A stretch of DNA of 64,000 nt from Prolixibacter denitrificans (GCF_003014495.1 NZ_PYGC01000004.1:1-64000); one strand, 5' to 3'. Shown: positions 36,201 to 43,674, numbered from the stretch's first letter. The notes: generated by a model not told the origin, from the letters alone. Numbers and translations: made by a program.

Positions 36201-36510
36201 TTTGTCGTGATATATTACCTCCGAAATTGAGTGCCCAACCAATTCCTACCCTGGAAGCAATCTCTTCTACCTTGATTCCCCTGGCGTGATAATCAACTGT
36301 TACGGGGATGGTAAGCCCCTTCTCCTTAATCGTATAAATAGGTATACTGATTTGGGGAAGACCCGTGTAATGAGATACAGGTGTTTCCACAAATTTCACC
36401 AGAGACACCGACTCGGGTGATGGAGGGACAAAATTAGGGATGTCCTGTGAATGTCCAAATTTTACAATGCCAACAAGCATTGCAATAATCAATAAACGAT
36501 TTATCATCAC
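33262..36510 (-). CDS. Large Rhs-partner protein (RHS shell-like)
   Basis: A 1,082-residue secreted protein with a signal peptide (ending GHSQ near residue 22). The N-terminus (PESVSLVKFVETPVSHYTGL and PISIPIYTIKEKG-like text, residues 32-65) and VEEIASRVGIGWALNFGGNI around 82 are characteristic of the Bacteroidota protein that precedes Rhs genes. The middle is a long beta-strand-rich region. The end contains YD-type repeats (TSYLWDATGRYPMAKIEG, TTYYEYDGFGRFHLSKDDD) but no Rhs core. It is transcribed first and stops 14 bp before the Rhs gene. The pair resembles the split TcB/TcC or SpvB-like shells that enclose a C-terminal effector; that comparison is an inference from layout. Confidence 0.82.
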   Translation of the reverse strand: MMINRLLIIAMLVGIVKFGHSQDIPNFVPPSPESVSLVKFVETPVSHYTGLPQISIPIYTIKEKGLTIPVTVDYHARGIKVEEIASRVGIGWALNFGGNISRQIRGNADEGTYGYLTTDFYSSFFTSSSTRQSVYSTKVTHPEFDLVPDQFYLNANGVSGKFVFDQADGEAVLQKFDDVEINYTLVGSVIESFKVKDSYGNVYYFGKSKNGLRAARDYDATKLITQLQGASPAWSPEWVTEKYNTWHLMEIETPDNGNVEFYYNEEIPLYYRRLYDKVVDGKVKSYFSQVIGHQYQLSEIRFSSGKLVFSPSTTERSDLNEAYALDHIELFDSNNTLVKKFQFTYEYSTSTNTSNILTYLKNIEPQAFKRLFLKQIQEKDNQNNSLPPYSFSYNATVLPNRFSNSQDVWGYYNGANNGEFLTFFNYSTFNIDRTVDEACSGAGMLQKITYPTKGYTQFTYEDNLVRPNPDLNSIVSNAINPMEYTITGLGFLDLAYYDGRAYSKPFTVQNIVGVVDVTGFWVQNPDIMDFYFYIENASNRTRYYLVVGQTTFVNLVPGDYYLKAVPKDSGFDPLNWEHAFNVNLGWMQQSVSQSEFIYAGGKRILKVENKLDDGTVTSKKEYSYVDTVGESSGALFGVPNCYTINKVLSSGGFTVFKPWGAVPGSPLNMGQGNSVGYARVIEYYGDQTTNQGKTEYEFTNVENTGEYFVFPYTIPTDNEWLRGKPLTVSEYRKNSNGTYSIVRKTDYQYLYAGGDEVYGNSVSLFIPFLAGINPIPLADDVPSNWNLLHLKTETMFRLPLAIFAFGVDDYGNIDYSDENNYKIYHLTGGTMDLYHKTVTTYSDNTPELVATTDYSYNYDHHYQLSQTETTNSNGEVIKNTYRYPQDYYYGVQNFNTLIGSNIVGKAIDIRTYNGSRLISGVQNKYNDSGQLTDVYKFESTATDIAFNGGSPYTFSHKINYQYDPDKNLVQVQPENDFITSYLWDATGRYPMAKIEGATYSQISWMNGIVSCTYSSPTLYNSLKNSVPAAHIATYSYKPLVGISTYTNLNGVTTYYEYDGFGRFHLSKDDDSQITNRYNYHYK

Positions 36511-36631
36511 ATTTTTCTTTTTAGGTTAGTTATTACTGTTAGTTATGAACTCCGTGAGAAGTAAAACATGCCTTACGATTCGTCAGACTGTTATTATGTC
36601 AGGCTCCAAAACCTTATAAGCACCAGACGAA

Positions 36632-36718
36632 GATCCTTATAAGGATCAGCAACAAATGGTACTAACCTTTTTCGGAAAAAGGTTAGAAGGATCGGACACA
36701 AAACCTTAGAAGGTTTTT
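36632..36718. repeat. Cluster of three palindromes upstream of the Rhs operon
   Basis: A 16-bp perfect palindrome GATCCTTATAAGGATC lies at 36632-36647. A 25-bp palindrome centred at 36674 has CTAACCTTTTTC as its left arm. A small hairpin AAAACCTT/AAGGTTTT at 36700-36717 is followed by T. They lie between the HU/DUF4469 gene stop and the Rhs-partner start. The last may act as a terminator; the others could be operators or recombination sites. Confidence 0.6.
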
Positions 36719-36810
36719 CCTCTGATGGTTATAAGGATCTGCTGCGTGTAGTTGTAACCTCATATTCCGGGAAGCCGTAAAACCGGTCCCCGAATACAGA
36801 CAGGAGGCTG

Positions 36811-37521
36811 TTAACCTCCTACCACGCTGATCTCTGCATCCAGCCGGCCGGTGGCAATTTCCTTCCGTCCGTTCAGGATGGCCCGTACTTCCACATGGCA
36901 GGTACCTGCTGCCAGGGCCGGGGCCAGGAAGTGCAGCTCGCCGGGTTTGTTCAGCGAAATCACCTCCACACGGGTTTCTGTGGCATCGTTGGCTACAAAG
37001 AAGATCCCTTGTGCCGGGTCCGAAGCATCGTACTTGAGGTAACTCCCCCGTAACGTGGCTAATCCGCCCGAGGTGAGCTGGTCGTTTACGCTGCCTGTAG
37101 CCGCATCGACCAGCTGATCGATAACCGGGCCGGCCTTTTCTCCACGCACCTTTTGGGTCTTCACGGAATCCATCACTTTACGCAGTTCTACACCCGGGCT
37201 CAGGTTGAACCGGATGCTGTGACGTGAAGAGTCGAACGAATCGTCGAGTCCGTTGAATACTCCTTTGATGCTCATGTTCAGGTTAAATACGGGAATGGTA
37301 ATGTTGTTGCCCAGAGCTGCCTGTTCACAAATTACTTCCCGCTCCATTTTCAGTACGGCCATGATATCGGTAGCAGTCAGGGTGGAGCCTCGTTTCAGCA
37401 TCAGTTCTATCAATGCTTCCTGGTCGAGGCTAATGGCGTTGGTGGTAACGGCCATGTAATCATTCGGATCGCTTGTCAGATGGTTCTCAAACAAAGCGTA
37501 GTTCAATACATCATTCTCCAT
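36811..37521 (-). CDS. HU-like/DUF4469 two-domain protein
   Basis: A 236-residue cytosolic protein. The N-terminal part (about 1-125) has the helix-helix-strand layout of HU/IHF-like DNA-binding domains (ALIELMLKRGSTLTATDIMA and NITIPVFNLNMSIKGVFNGL). The C-terminal part (about 140-236) reads like the Ig-fold DUF4469 (TLRGSYLKYDASDPAQGIFF, LHFLAPALAAGTCHVEVRAI). This two-domain arrangement is a recognised Bacteroidota family of unknown function. Its GC content is higher than that of the Rhs genes beside it. It is monocistronic, about 300 bases upstream of the Rhs operon. Confidence 0.8.
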   Translation of the reverse strand: MENDVLNYALFENHLTSDPNDYMAVTTNAISLDQEALIELMLKRGSTLTATDIMAVLKMEREVICEQAALGNNITIPVFNLNMSIKGVFNGLDDSFDSSRHSIRFNLSPGVELRKVMDSVKTQKVRGEKAGPVIDQLVDAATGSVNDQLTSGGLATLRGSYLKYDASDPAQGIFFVANDATETRVEVISLNKPGELHFLAPALAAGTCHVEVRAILNGRKEIATGRLDAEISVVGG

Positions 37522-38448
37522 GATAGGTTGTTTGGTTATTTGTTAATGCCAGTTGCATGAAACGATCTCCTGAAAAATCAAATTTCCCTTTAAACTCCGA
37601 ATTTCTGAGGGCAAAGCAGGAAACAGGATTCTTTCTGATTCCGATTCGTTTCAGACAACAGGTTTGTCAAAGCAGTTTGGTATATCCTTCGCAGAAGGAA
37701 AACAGATTTCCTTCTATCGACAAAAGCTTTGAGAGGACATGGTTATTGAAACATGGGAGATGTGCACATTTCTCCGATATATTTCAATAACCAGTTAGCT
37801 AGTATTAAAATGAGTGGTGTGAACCGCTGATAGGCAGTTCATGGTCGGATGGAGACTTTTAACTTACTTTTTCATATCTTTATGTTTTTAGCGGGAACTG
37901 CAATTCCCGGTGAATAAATTAAAGGTTGGCCCTCCGGTTTTCCGGGGGGCTTTTTATCTATTTACCATTCGCCTAGAGACAAAGACCTTGTGTGCTCCGG
38001 TCTTTACATTTATCCATCAGTGATGAACAAATGCCAACCGGAAAAACCTTCGTCCTAAAAGAAAGGGATATTCGTGACAGTGGATTCCTGCTCGGTTATA
38101 AAAGTGGTTGTTGCAAAAACATTTTTTTCATTCCTTCGGGTTTAAAGCTGAAACAGGTTAAATAAGTTAGTTATCCGAATACGTTTATAGCAGGTAAAAG
38201 CAGCAGGGAAGGCTTGGCCATTAACATATTACACTTATTAATACCCGGAATAACCAATTGGTTACCCCCCTTTACCGATTTAATTTATGACAAAATTCAT
38301 ACAACCGTCATTCTCTATTTCTATCTCCTTATTTCTCTGAATCTTATTGACAACATTCGTCCCGGAATGTTTCATAGCATACTTATTTTGCTGACTTTTC
38401 AAGGGGAAGTCACTCAACCCAATTATGGAACAGTAATTCCCTGACATC
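37522..38448. other. Long intergenic region
   Basis: About 930 bases with no convincing gene. Short frames at 37557-37790 and 38214-38444 show no family resemblance, start signal or codon pattern. Within it lies a possible small RNA with a terminator at 37890-37955, described separately; the remainder is AT-rich. Confidence 0.5.
37890..37955 (+). ncRNA. Candidate small RNA with terminator
   Basis: A hairpin CGGGAA-CTGCAA-TTCCCG (about 37892-37909) is followed 20 bases later by a strong terminator: GCCCTCCGG (37929-37937) pairs with CCGGGGGGC (37942-37950), then TTTTT. A TATCTTTA sequence at about 37875, one base off the Bacteroidota -7 consensus, lies just upstream. No gene on this strand leads into the terminator, so a short independent transcript is a reasonable guess. 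Confidence 0.35.
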
Positions 38449-38504
38449 AGAAAAATGAAGCTTTTTTTACCCTGTATCGCTAAAGGGAAAAGCTTCATTT
38501 TTCT
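38449..38504. repeat. Dispersed hairpin repeat, copy 1
   Basis: A 17-bp perfect inverted repeat (AGAAAAATGAAGCTTTT and its complement) encloses a 22-base loop with ACCCTGTATCGCTAAAGGG. A second copy with the same loop and a compensated stem is at 42248-42298. It may also work as the terminator region of the secretion operon, whose last stop is at 38563. Confidence 0.8.
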
Positions 38505-38562
38505 GTCTTCTCTTCCGTACACCAGATGCACGATTGAATAAAATAGCCTTCATATTCAATGA

Positions 38563-39723
38563 CTATCCAATCATGGTGTTTCCGATTTTAAACATGGGCA
38601 AATACATCGCTACCAGGATAAGTGCTACCAGGCCACCCACAAAAACAATCATCAATGGTTCCAGGAGTGAACTCATCAACTGGGTATAGTGATCGATATC
38701 TTCGGAATACTGACTGTGCAACTTCCGGAAAATCACATCGAGGTTATTGGTCTCTTCTCCTACCTTAAGCAATGCCACCATCCGTTCATCGAAAAGCGAA
38801 TACGATGCCAGGGCTTCATTCAGCAACATTCCCTTGTAAATCTGGCTTCTCACCGAAACAAGTATTTCTTCCAGTGGTAAAAAGCCCACCATCTTCCCCA
38901 CCATATCCAGCGCGGTAATGAGAGGAGTTTTGGCCGAGGTCATAAGCGACATGAACTGGCAAAAGCGTGCCAGGTAGATTTTTAGTAATAATGGGCCAAT
39001 AACCGGTACATGAATTACCAGGGAGCTGAGGGTTCGGAGCACCTTTTTGTTTTGCCGGACAAAGAAAACAGTGATGCCCATAGCCATTACGATAAGCAGG
39101 ATGAGCCACCAGTAGCTTCGTAATCCGTTCGAAATATCAATCACCGACTGCGTAAAGGTCGGCAAATCGGAATTAAAACGTTTGAAGGCATCGGCGAACA
39201 GCGGGACAATGAAGTTCATCATGAAAATCACTACCACAACAGCCGTAATCAGGATAATAAAAGGGTATGAGAGTGCTCCAAATACCTGTTTCTGTAATTT
39301 GATTTTTCGCTCGTAATAGTGCCCCAATTCCTTCACCACTTCCGGCAGCTTCCCGCTCTCCTCCCCAATTTTCACACTATAATATTCATACAGCGAAAAC
39401 TGTCCGGTTTGTTCCAATGCTTCCGAGAAGGAACTTCCTTTAATGAGTTTATTTTCGATATCAGTAAATATCGCTTTCAACTTGACATTGCTCTCCTGGG
39501 AGGAAAACAACTCGATGGCGCTCTTCAAATCCAGGCCCGCCTGAAGGAGCAAAAATATCTCGGCATAAAACTCCTCCTTCTTCCGGTCTTTCAGCAATTG
39601 TCCTTTCGTCTTGAAATATTGCTTTAGCGACGAAATATCAGCTCCCTTTTGCCTGTTGGCCTGACGGATGCCTTGTTTGGAAACAGGCTTCCCCGATTCG
39701 ATGCTGGAAAGTTTAATCGCCAT
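38563..39723 (-). CDS. Type II secretion/type IV pilus inner-membrane platform protein (GspF/PilC-like)
   Basis: A 386-residue polytopic protein that forms the inner-membrane platform on which the ATPase drives pseudopilus assembly. Two repeated T2SSF domains are visible. The first starts FYAEIFLLLQAGLDLKSAIE around residue 52 and ends with the hydrophobic hairpin FIILITAVVVVIFMMNFIVP. The second starts YLARFCQFMSLMTSAKTPLI around 257 and ends in the hydrophobic segment LEPLMIVFVGGLVALILVAM. EESGKLPEVVKELGHYYERK around 126 is the usual conserved stretch. The start overlaps the end of the pseudopilin gene by 11 bp. It is the last gene of the secretion operon. Confidence 0.9.
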   Translation of the reverse strand: MAIKLSSIESGKPVSKQGIRQANRQKGADISSLKQYFKTKGQLLKDRKKEEFYAEIFLLLQAGLDLKSAIELFSSQESNVKLKAIFTDIENKLIKGSSFSEALEQTGQFSLYEYYSVKIGEESGKLPEVVKELGHYYERKIKLQKQVFGALSYPFIILITAVVVVIFMMNFIVPLFADAFKRFNSDLPTFTQSVIDISNGLRSYWWLILLIVMAMGITVFFVRQNKKVLRTLSSLVIHVPVIGPLLLKIYLARFCQFMSLMTSAKTPLITALDMVGKMVGFLPLEEILVSVRSQIYKGMLLNEALASYSLFDERMVALLKVGEETNNLDVIFRKLHSQYSEDIDHYTQLMSSLLEPLMIVFVGGLVALILVAMYLPMFKIGNTMIG

Positions 39724-40327
39724 AACCTCTTGCCTCCCATTGTTTAAATTGCGGATAATCTTTGGTTAGTTGAATGGTATAATGCTCGTTGGTGGTGGGT
39801 ATCTGAAAAGAAAGGGTGCGAACCAGTCCCCTTATTCCGGTCACTTCTTTGATGTTCAATTCACGGTTACTTAACCGGAACGTATCAACATGGGCATCGT
39901 AACTCCTCACAATGTATTTCGGTTCGAATTGGTAGGTAATCGTACTGAAAGCCTTTTTTAAGGTTAATTGATCATCCCACCGTATCTCGTTGCTCGTATG
40001 CCAGTCGTTTGTGAGTTGGGTTTCCAAAAGCAGCACACTCCGATCTTCACTGGCATTTAACCGGATTCCCCGGAAAAGCCGGTTGAAATTCATCACAGCC
40101 GTAAAACCTATCAGCAACAGAAGACTGGTCAGCGCAATGGCGATGAGCTGCTCCATCAGGGTAAACCCCTTCAGTTTATTATGGATGTTTATTTGGCTGA
40201 CTGAATCTCCATCGCTGAAATTGACGCTACTCTCCCCCGGCCCCTCTCTACGCGTAGAGAGGGGAGACCGCCCGAAATAAGGGCGGTGGGGTGAGTCAGT
40301 TTTATCACACAGATGTATTTTAACCAT
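39713..40327 (-). CDS. Minor pseudopilin, PulJ/GspJ-like
   Basis: A prepilin-like protein. The cleavage motif is LKGFTLMEQLIAIALTSLLL with the processing site after Gly 54 (G|FTLME) and Glu at +5, followed by a hydrophobic helix. The mature part has GspJ-like features (FRGIRLNASEDRSVLLLETQ and a C-terminal globular domain). The frame from ATG 40327 gives 204 residues, but its first 36 codons lie inside a palindromic repeat element also found at 42999-43130. Normal leaders are 6-15 residues. No ATG, GTG or TTG lies between the element and the motif. The natural start may therefore have been lost to the insertion, or an unusual codon near 40174-40192 is used. It overlaps the GspF gene by 11 bp. 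Confidence 0.75.
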   Translation of the reverse strand: MVKIHLCDKTDSPHRPYFGRSPLSTRREGPGESSVNFSDGDSVSQINIHNKLKGFTLMEQLIAIALTSLLLLIGFTAVMNFNRLFRGIRLNASEDRSVLLLETQLTNDWHTSNEIRWDDQLTLKKAFSTITYQFEPKYIVRSYDAHVDTFRLSNRELNIKEVTGIRGLVRTLSFQIPTTNEHYTIQLTKDYPQFKQWEARGYGD

Positions 40328-40340
40328 TTCTTACCTCTTT
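40214..40340. repeat. Palindromic repeat element, copy A
   Basis: About 125 bp, homologous to 42999-43130. It contains two hairpins: CCCTCTCTAC/GTAGAGAGGG and ACCGCCC/GGGCGGT. The core reads CTCTCCCCCG, then the hairpins, then GTGGGGTGAGTC. It covers the beginning of the pseudopilin frame at 39713-40327. Similar GC-rich double-hairpin elements are scattered in Bacteroidota genomes (from memory). Confidence 0.85.
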
Positions 40341-40407
40341 CTTTCGTTCATTTCGTATCCCCGAAAGCACTATTCAGGTAATGACGACAGATGCCATGAG
40401 CAGAACT

Positions 40408-40486
40408 CATACCACAAGGTTCACAAAGAAAACTCCAAGCCCACGAAGTACTTTGTGATCCACCTTAGTGTATCTTTGCGGTAAAC
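40408..40486. repeat. Imperfect inverted repeat (ACCACAAGG...CTTTGCGGT)
   Basis: The left arm ACCACAAGGTTCACAAAG and the right arm CTTTGTGATCCACCTTAGTG plus TATCTTTGCGGTAA form a long imperfect inverted repeat. It lies in the gap between two minor pseudopilin genes. This looks like a widely dispersed intergenic repeat family. Confidence 0.6.
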
Positions 40487-40513
40487 AGAATCCCGAGCGC
40501 CTGCATATCATTT

Positions 40514-40894
40514 CTATTCGCTTGTTTCATGATTGTTCGGTTTTATCTGTTTCAGCAGTTGCCGCTTATACAGTACTTCCTTCTTCTCTTTTTGTATCGC
40601 CTGGTAAGTAACGATGTATAGCTTTTTCTCCTCATCGAATGGCGTCAATGTTACTTCGATTACCAAATCGCCATACTCTTCCGATACCGCTTCATAGGTG
40701 TTCTGTTCCTGTTGTTTTTCTACCAGGTTGTTAACAGCCAGATAAGCCCGGTGCCGGGAGTACAGCACGGAACTGTTCATGACCTGATTGAACAGTACGG
40801 TTGTCAACCCGACGGCCAGAGAGATGAGAAAAAAGCCGACTACCACTTCAATCATAGTACTTCCCCGGAGTGTATGTAAACGTTTTACTGGCAT
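40514..40894 (-). CDS. Minor pseudopilin, PilV/GspI-like
   Basis: A 126-residue prepilin-like protein. The leader MPVKRLHTLRG is followed by STMIEVVVGFFLISLAVGLT, so cleavage after Gly 11 leaves Ser at +1 and Glu at +5. The single hydrophobic helix is followed by a short globular domain of about 90 residues with VEKQQEQNTYEAVSEEYGDL. Size and motif fit GspI/PilV-type minor pseudopilins, which cap the pseudopilus tip. It overlaps the next upstream gene by 10 bp, so translation is probably coupled. A 186-base gap with repeats separates it from the GspJ-like gene. Confidence 0.8.
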   Translation of the reverse strand: MPVKRLHTLRGSTMIEVVVGFFLISLAVGLTTVLFNQVMNSSVLYSRHRAYLAVNNLVEKQQEQNTYEAVSEEYGDLVIEVTLTPFDEEKKLYIVTYQAIQKEKKEVLYKRQLLKQIKPNNHETSE

Positions 40895-42183
40895 ATCGCT
40901 ACCTGTTTTAGTTGAAACGGCTGATCGGAAACAGAAAATGCTCCAAATGAAGCAGGCGTACTGGTATTATCGATGATGCCATCGACAATGATATTCTCGT
41001 AAAAAGCCCGGGGCGTATCAATGACAAACCGGTTGCAATATAACCGACCGTCGATACGGCCGGTAAAATGGACATCACCATTCACATAGACCGTTCCGGC
41101 CAGGTGATCGTCTTCATCCAAAAACAGCAAATTGTTCTTGTGCTCCTCATTTTTGCCGTTCAACGCTATGCCGCCGATGACGGTACTTTTTTTCCCAAAT
41201 GTTATCTTCCCGGTCGTCCGGTTATTCAGACAAACCAGAAAAGAGGGGTAGTTCAGCCGGCAATCCTTCCCGACCGTAATCTCTGTTGTAGCAAAAGCCT
41301 GAAAGCGTCCTGTCACCTTATCCTCCACCCTAATCACCCGGGCTATCAGGATGGTATTCTTCAGTTTGGCACCCGGAGATACAACAAGGGTATCCCTTGC
41401 CAGTACAACAGCATTTCCTTCCAGCTGAATATTATCCAGGTAAGCAGAACCTCCACAATTTATCACACAAGTTTTATGATGGAACGAAAACTGATGCAGA
41501 CCATTTCTTTCGATCTTGCTAAGCGCTATCACACTGTCCTGCTTTGTGAAGTTACCATTCAGGTAGGCAGCCGCAAAATCCTGAAAATGTTCAGAAAGAG
41601 CCGGCAGCCGGGTATCACTGGGAGAGACGGTTCCGTCCACCAGCTTTTCTCCTTCAAACGTTCTTCCCCTGATGTTTCCGCTCCGTATCCCCAGGTGGGG
41701 CAGTTGACAGTTACCTACCAACGAACTCTGTCCAACCAGCGATAAATATTTATTCTGATCCGTCAAATACAGGGCGTAAGATGGTTCATCTTCGGCTGCC
41801 AACAGCTCGGTATATTCCTTCTCCATTCGGTGCCATTGGGTGCGATAACTCGCTATCCGGAGCATTCCCCAGGGGCGTACGCTTATCGCTACCGGCACGC
41901 TATCCTCAAAAAGCGTTAGTTCCTTGGTTTCTCCGGGGTGGACAAGAGAAGGCTTGGCATGCAGCCACTCTGCCGCTGACTCCATTCGATCATTCAGTTC
42001 CACATTTTTGATATACTGAACATCCTCTTCATTCCACAACCGCTCCAACAAGATGAAAAATGAGGAAAGAACACTGAGCAACAGGAGGACCAAAATGGCA
42101 AAATAAAGTGCGCCCCCCCTCAACCGACATTGTGGTTTCGTCCTGAATGTCTTATCCTGATATGTTGAAAACAGTATTTTCAT
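40885..42183 (-). CDS. PilX/GspK-like protein with long beta-rich ectodomain
   Basis: A 432-residue protein with one N-terminal membrane segment (GGALYFAILVLLLLSVLSSF, about residues 23-42) preceded by a basic region (RTKPQCRLRG). The segment GG|ALYFAIL resembles the PilX/GspK class, in which +5 Glu is absent. The large exterior part is predicted to be mainly beta-strands. From about residue 240 onward it reads like a parallel beta-helix or bactofilin-type fold (VVLARDTLVVSPGAKLKNTI, TGKITFGKKSTVIGGIALNG, GTVYVNGDVHFTGRIDGRLY). In this operon position it could form the tip of the pseudopilus, with the beta domain as a substrate- or surface-binding head. It overlaps the PilV-like gene by 10 bp. 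Confidence 0.6.
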   Translation of the reverse strand: MKILFSTYQDKTFRTKPQCRLRGGALYFAILVLLLLSVLSSFFILLERLWNEEDVQYIKNVELNDRMESAAEWLHAKPSLVHPGETKELTLFEDSVPVAISVRPWGMLRIASYRTQWHRMEKEYTELLAAEDEPSYALYLTDQNKYLSLVGQSSLVGNCQLPHLGIRSGNIRGRTFEGEKLVDGTVSPSDTRLPALSEHFQDFAAAYLNGNFTKQDSVIALSKIERNGLHQFSFHHKTCVINCGGSAYLDNIQLEGNAVVLARDTLVVSPGAKLKNTILIARVIRVEDKVTGRFQAFATTEITVGKDCRLNYPSFLVCLNNRTTGKITFGKKSTVIGGIALNGKNEEHKNNLLFLDEDDHLAGTVYVNGDVHFTGRIDGRLYCNRFVIDTPRAFYENIIVDGIIDNTSTPASFGAFSVSDQPFQLKQVAICQ

Positions 42184-42247
42184 TTAAGCATTTACCTAGA
42201 TATTTTTCATATTTAATGAATCCGTTGTGCGAAACTCCCTAAATCAA

Positions 42248-42298
42248 GAAAAATCAAGCTTTTTACCCTGAATCCCTAAAGGGAAAACTTGATTTTTC
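42248..42298. repeat. Dispersed hairpin repeat, copy 2
   Basis: The stem GAAAAATCAAG/CTTGATTTTTC encloses TTTTACCCTGAATCCCTAAA and GGGAAAA. Copy 1 is at 38449-38504. Relative to copy 1 the stem has a C-G pair where copy 1 has G-C, a compensating change that argues for selection on the structure. Confidence 0.8.
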
Positions 42299-42375
42299 AG
42301 GACTCGTCCTTTAGGGTCGGGGTAAACGAATTGATAGTTGAATCCGAAACCTGAAAAATGACTCTATACGGTTAT

Positions 42376-42951
42376 TCATTTTTTAGAGGAATGAAACAGT
42401 CGATGAAACAAATGCTTTTTCGCTACCTTCTCTCCATTGCGGTACCGCTCCACCCGGACGGAGTCGTTACTGACAAATGTGATTTGTTTCCCATCCAACT
42501 CACCCTTTTTATATTGCTCGATACCTGCCGGCTGTCCCTGGAAATAAATCCGGCGCTCTCCATCCAGTATTCCCTTCCGATAGGTTGAAGATTCTGTCAA
42601 CTTACCTGCCTTATCCCATTTCCGCCACAAACCATCTTTCAAGCCATCCTTGTATTTTCCGGAAATCATTAGCTGGTTATCTCCATCAAACTTCTGGTAT
42701 AAACCGTCCAGCGGATGCCCAACGACCATTCCCTGTGTATAGTGAATTCCGCTCAGGTAATACCCGGCATACATCTTGGCCGGATCTCCTTTTGCTGCTT
42801 TTTTGTTTCGCTCAATCAGAATATTCGCTTCCACCGTACCGTTACCCGATACCACACTGATATTCCGGTGAGTGATTTCAGGGACATCGGAAGTTGACCG
42901 GCATGACGTGAACCATAAAACCAGAAAAAAAATAACCGCTAAATTTCTCAT
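42376..42951 (-). CDS. MORN-repeat lipoprotein (YwqK-like)
   Basis: A 191-residue lipoprotein with lipobox WFTSC (Cys 17). Three to four MORN/YwqK-type repeats follow: LMISGKYKDGLKDGLWRKWD around residue 92, STYRKGILDGERRIYFQGQP around 116 and QYKKGELDGKQITFVSNDSV around 136. It is set inside the secretion operon between the PilX-like and GspC-like genes. That suggests an accessory role at the outer membrane, such as a secretin pilotin or a docking factor, but no such family was recognised. It might equally be an unrelated gene caught inside the operon. Intergenic repeats flank it on both sides. Confidence 0.75.
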   Translation of the reverse strand: MRNLAVIFFLVLWFTSCRSTSDVPEITHRNISVVSGNGTVEANILIERNKKAAKGDPAKMYAGYYLSGIHYTQGMVVGHPLDGLYQKFDGDNQLMISGKYKDGLKDGLWRKWDKAGKLTESSTYRKGILDGERRIYFQGQPAGIEQYKKGELDGKQITFVSNDSVRVERYRNGEKVAKKHLFHRLFHSSKK

Positions 42952-42998
42952 TTGACAAATATCTTTTATGATAAATCCAGTTAATTACCTATAGTCAT

Positions 42999-43130
42999 AA
43001 AATCTGAAATTAACTCTACTCTCCCCCGTCCCTTCTCTACCAGTAGAGAGGGGAGACCGCCCGAAACCAGGGCGGTGGGGTGAGTCGTATCTCCAACACG
43101 AATGAATATTGACCATTTTTGCCTCGTTTC
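42999..43130. repeat. Palindromic repeat element, copy B
   Basis: It aligns over about 125 bp with 40214-40340, including the CTACTCTCCCCCG start, both hairpins and the tail around GACCATTT. It lies in the gap between the GspC-like and MORN genes. The stem tips differ from copy A (CCAG against GCGT in the first loop). Confidence 0.85.
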
Positions 43131-43194
43131 TTACATTAATTTCAGAATGGTAAACATTCGGATATTTCATTATATCTTTTACTTCATTAACTCT

Positions 43195-43674
43195 CTATTT
43201 TTCACGCACCCGAAACCACCTCTTTTCCCCCCGGTTTTCCAGCTGAATAGAATCTTTCGCAATCCGGAGAACAGTCAACTCATTCGCGACATCTCCTTTA
43301 TGCACCAATAAATCCTTGGTTCCGACACAAAGAAAACCCATGACTTTCGCCTTCGACTTCTCACCTCTTACCATTCCCCGGTAGGTAATCATGGGCCAGT
43401 TAACCGCTTGGGATTGCGAATTACTACGTTGATTACCGGCCTGTTTTTCTACTGTCTTACCCGAAACACTTTTTAAGAACGGATCGGGATAATTCAGAGA
43501 CAGCTCAGGCTTCTCTTCGTTATTGGATACATCGATTTCTTTCGTCACCTGCTTTCTGAAAGAGGAGTTGACCTGTTTCCCATGCAGGTTCGTATAAATA
43601 CGGTAAAATATCAATCCCCAGATGAGCAGGACCAACGGCAACAAAAGATAGATCAGTTTCTTATTCTTCAACAT
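43195..43674 (-). CDS. GspC/PilP-like inner-membrane protein
   Basis: A 159-residue bitopic protein. One membrane segment (LIYLLLPLVLLIWGLIFYRI, residues 7-26) follows a short basic N-terminus. Next comes a polar linker of about 60 residues and a small C-terminal domain with ITYRGMVRGEKSKAKVMGFL around 96 and ANELTVLRIAKDSIQLENRG around 130. The short VLRI..DSIQLEN..E.W pattern resembles the homology-region domain of GspC and PilP, which contacts the secretin. It is placed next to the PilO-like gene with one lipoprotein gene between. The family call rests on layout and a weak motif. Confidence 0.6.
   Translation of the reverse strand: MLKNKKLIYLLLPLVLLIWGLIFYRIYTNLHGKQVNSSFRKQVTKEIDVSNNEEKPELSLNYPDPFLKSVSGKTVEKQAGNQRSNSQSQAVNWPMITYRGMVRGEKSKAKVMGFLCVGTKDLLVHKGDVANELTVLRIAKDSIQLENRGEKRWFRVREK

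Noticed and set aside
37557-38444. Short frames at 37557-37790 and 38214-38444
   Set aside because: No recognisable domain, signal, start context or operon link; composition follows the AT-rich intergenic background.
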